Part shown: positions 7,675-8,109 of the stretch, one piece after another
Position numbering within the stretch: the stretch's first letter is position 1
How the letters are laid out: each line of letters starts with the position of its first letter
Origin: Prevotellaceae bacterium
Lineage (GTDB): Bacteria > Bacteroidota > Bacteroidia > Bacteroidales > Paludibacteraceae
Assembly (NCBI GenBank): GCA_031270565.1
Contig: JAISXJ010000133.1
Location: forward strand, 1 to 8,109
Length of the DNA: 8,109 nt
Direction: 5' to 3'
Translations under genes and position numbers: made by a program
Notes under the pieces: model-generated
The model's input: the letters and a program-made list of their open reading frames with translations, nothing else
Databases searched by the model: none
What the model was told of the DNA's origin: nothing

Positions 7675-7692
7675 ATTAGTTAGTAGGGAGTT

Positions 7693-7705
7693 GTCCTGAA
7701 AGGAC
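7693..7705. repeat. Palindrome GTCCT-GAA-AGGAC
   Basis: A perfect 5-base stem with a 3-base loop. Its core CCTGAAAGG (7695-7703) is the exact reverse complement of CCTTTCAGG at 7817-7825, so the same module occurs twice in opposite orientation. Confidence 0.7.
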
Positions 7706-7717
7706 ATTATTTTCATA

Positions 7718-7740
7718 ACCGCAGGTCAGCGACCTGCGGT
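7718..7740. repeat. Strong hairpin with 10-base stem ACCGCAGGTC / GACCTGCGGT
   Basis: A perfect 10-base-pair stem, 70% G/C, around the loop AGC. It is the most stable structure in the element. There is no T run after it on either strand, so an intrinsic terminator is unlikely. Its 5' arm (7718-7723) is shared with the long-range inverted pair 7709-7723/7874-7888, so the two pairings exclude each other. Confidence 0.8.
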
Positions 7741-7813
7741 AGGGAAGTATGCAGAGCGCACTGCCTGAATTGAAAATCGGCGAAGCCAAAGGCAGGACTT
7801 TTTATCACTTGTC

Positions 7814-7828
7814 GCACCTTTCAGGTGC
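7814..7828. repeat. Palindrome GCACCT-TTC-AGGTGC
   Basis: A perfect 6-base stem with the 3-base loop TTC, containing the CCTTTCAGG module that is inverted relative to the palindrome at 7693. Confidence 0.72.
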
Positions 7829-7889
7829 AGGTTCGCGAGGCGGCTTTTTCCGCAAACTGCGCTATCGCTTGTATGCGGTTATGAAAATT

Positions 7890-7904
7890 CTGCCTTGCAG
7901 GCAG
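7890..7904. repeat. Palindrome CTGCCT-TGC-AGGCAG
   Basis: A perfect 6-base stem with the 3-base loop TGC. The same arms occur further apart at 7761-7766 (CTGCCT) and 7790-7795 (AGGCAG), which could form a stem around a 23-base loop. It lies directly beside the inverted-pair arm at 7874-7888. Confidence 0.72.
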
Positions 7905-7957
7905 TCTGGGAAGCCGGTTTTTTGCCCCACAAGCCCGAAAAAATATTTTTTATTAAA

Positions 7958-7976
7958 AACTACACTCTAATAACTA
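7958..7976 (-). repeat. Right arm of 19-base terminal inverted repeat
   Basis: This is the reverse complement of 7656-7674. The arm runs into a second tandem copy of AACTACACTCTAA (7972-7984), and the block ends in an A run (7990-7999) that mirrors the T run on the left side. Confidence 0.75.
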
Positions 7977-8002
7977 CACTCTAAACTCTAAAAAAAAAAT
8001 TA

Positions 8003-8030
8003 TTCACTATTCACTATTAGTTGTTCACTA
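8003..8030 (+). repeat. Three copies of TTCACTA
   Basis: TTCACTA occurs at 8003-8009, 8010-8016 and 8024-8030, the first two in direct tandem and the third after a 7-base spacer (TTAGTTG). The block ends 8 bases before the plus-strand -7 promoter box. It could be an operator-like iteron or simply A/T-rich repeat debris bordering the palindromic element. Confidence 0.5.
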
Positions 8031-8038
8031 AAAAGTAT

Positions 8039-8046
8039 TACTTTTG
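8039..8046 (+). promoter_or_regulatory. Bacteroidota-type -7 promoter box (TACTTTTG) for the plus-strand gene at 8084
   Basis: TACTTTTG matches TAnnTTTG exactly and is identical to the helicase promoter box. The ATG lies 37 bases downstream, so the leader is about 30 bases. A TTG at 8021-8023 is present upstream, but its 15-base gap is shorter than the usual -33 to -7 spacing. Confidence 0.58.
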
Positions 8047-8083
8047 CCCCGTTCTTAAACATATCTAAAATCAATACAAAACG

Positions 8084-8109
8084 ATGCTTACATCTGGGGT
8101 TCTATATTC
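8084..8109 (+). CDS. Start of an unidentified plus-strand gene, cut by window edge
   Basis: The ATG at 8084 opens a frame reading MLTSGVLY in its eight complete codons before the window ends. An in-frame TAA at 8066-8068 makes this the first possible start in the frame. Support comes from the promoter box at 8039-8046 and an A-rich leader (TACAAAACG before the ATG), similar to the other genes here. It is transcribed divergently from the fumarase gene. Eight residues are too few to assign a family. The hydrophobic beginning could suit a membrane or secreted protein, but that is a guess. Confidence 0.45.

Larger units (their letters stand above)
7656..7985. repeat. Composite palindromic intergenic element bounded by a 19-base inverted repeat (MITE/REP-like)
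   Basis: A stretch of about 330 bases bounded by a perfect 19-base inverted repeat: TAGTTATTAGAGTGTAGTT at 7656-7674 and its complement at 7958-7976. On the right, the 14-base unit starting at 7958 is repeated in tandem at 7972-7985 with one mismatch. Between the arms are at least four short palindromes with 3-base loops, plus a 15-base perfect inverted pair, ATTTTCATAACCGCA at 7709-7723 and its complement at 7874-7888. The interior is much G/C-richer than its borders. There is no transposase and no credible gene inside; a 73-codon plus-strand frame (7749-7970) merely reads through the palindromes. It resembles the non-autonomous, dispersed palindromic repeats found between genes in bacterial genomes. 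Whether it is mobile, and by which enzyme, cannot be told here. Confidence 0.7.

Noticed and set aside
7718..7740. Strong hairpin considered as an intrinsic terminator
   Set aside because: No T run follows on either strand, and no convergent gene ends here; it belongs to the repeat element.
7749..7970. A 73-codon plus-strand frame inside the palindromic element
   Set aside because: It reads straight through the hairpins and the right inverted-repeat arm, shows no recognisable domain, has no promoter-like box at a sensible distance, and its composition simply reflects the repeat. Treated as a spurious frame.
7656..7985. CRISPR array or insertion sequence
   Set aside because: There are no regularly spaced direct repeats with unique spacers and no transposase frame. 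The repeats are inverted and of several different kinds.

Overview
The window looks like a chromosomal segment of a Bacteroidota bacterium, probably of the order Bacteroidales. Three separate start regions carry the -7 promoter element TAnnTTTG typical of that phylum (TACTTTTG twice, TATCTTTG once). Start codons lack Shine-Dalgarno sequences and have A/T-rich leaders, and the protein families have a Bacteroidota flavour. I cannot name a genus from the sequence alone.

Layout. Positions 1-3473, minus strand, are one continuous open frame that runs off the left edge. It is a large single-chain Type IIG restriction-modification enzyme, with an N-terminal PD-(D/E)XK nuclease, a gamma-class N6-adenine methyltransferase with motifs X, I, II and IV, a long helical insert, and the start of a C-terminal target-recognition region. 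Upstream of it on the same strand are a MmcQ/YjbR-family protein (3565-3921) and a DEAD-box RNA helicase (3918-5201). These two overlap by the four bases ATGA and share a promoter at 5242-5249. A second minus-strand pair follows: the potassium-uptake regulator TrkA (5343-6671) and a class I (Fe-S) fumarate hydratase alpha subunit (6729-7583), with a promoter box at 7638-7645.

From 7584 to 8083 there is no convincing gene. This space holds a roughly 330-base composite repeat (7656-7985) bounded by a perfect 19-base inverted repeat and packed with short palindromes that have 3-base loops. It lies between the fumarase promoter and a plus-strand promoter (8039-8046), which drives a gene whose first eight codons begin at 8084.

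Functionally this is housekeeping DNA (RNA remodelling, potassium homeostasis, the fumarate/malate step) next to one defence gene, the restriction enzyme, which is visibly A/T-richer than its neighbours and may mark the edge of an accessory segment. The least explained part is the palindromic intergenic element. I see no clear evidence of an entirely new multi-gene system in this window.
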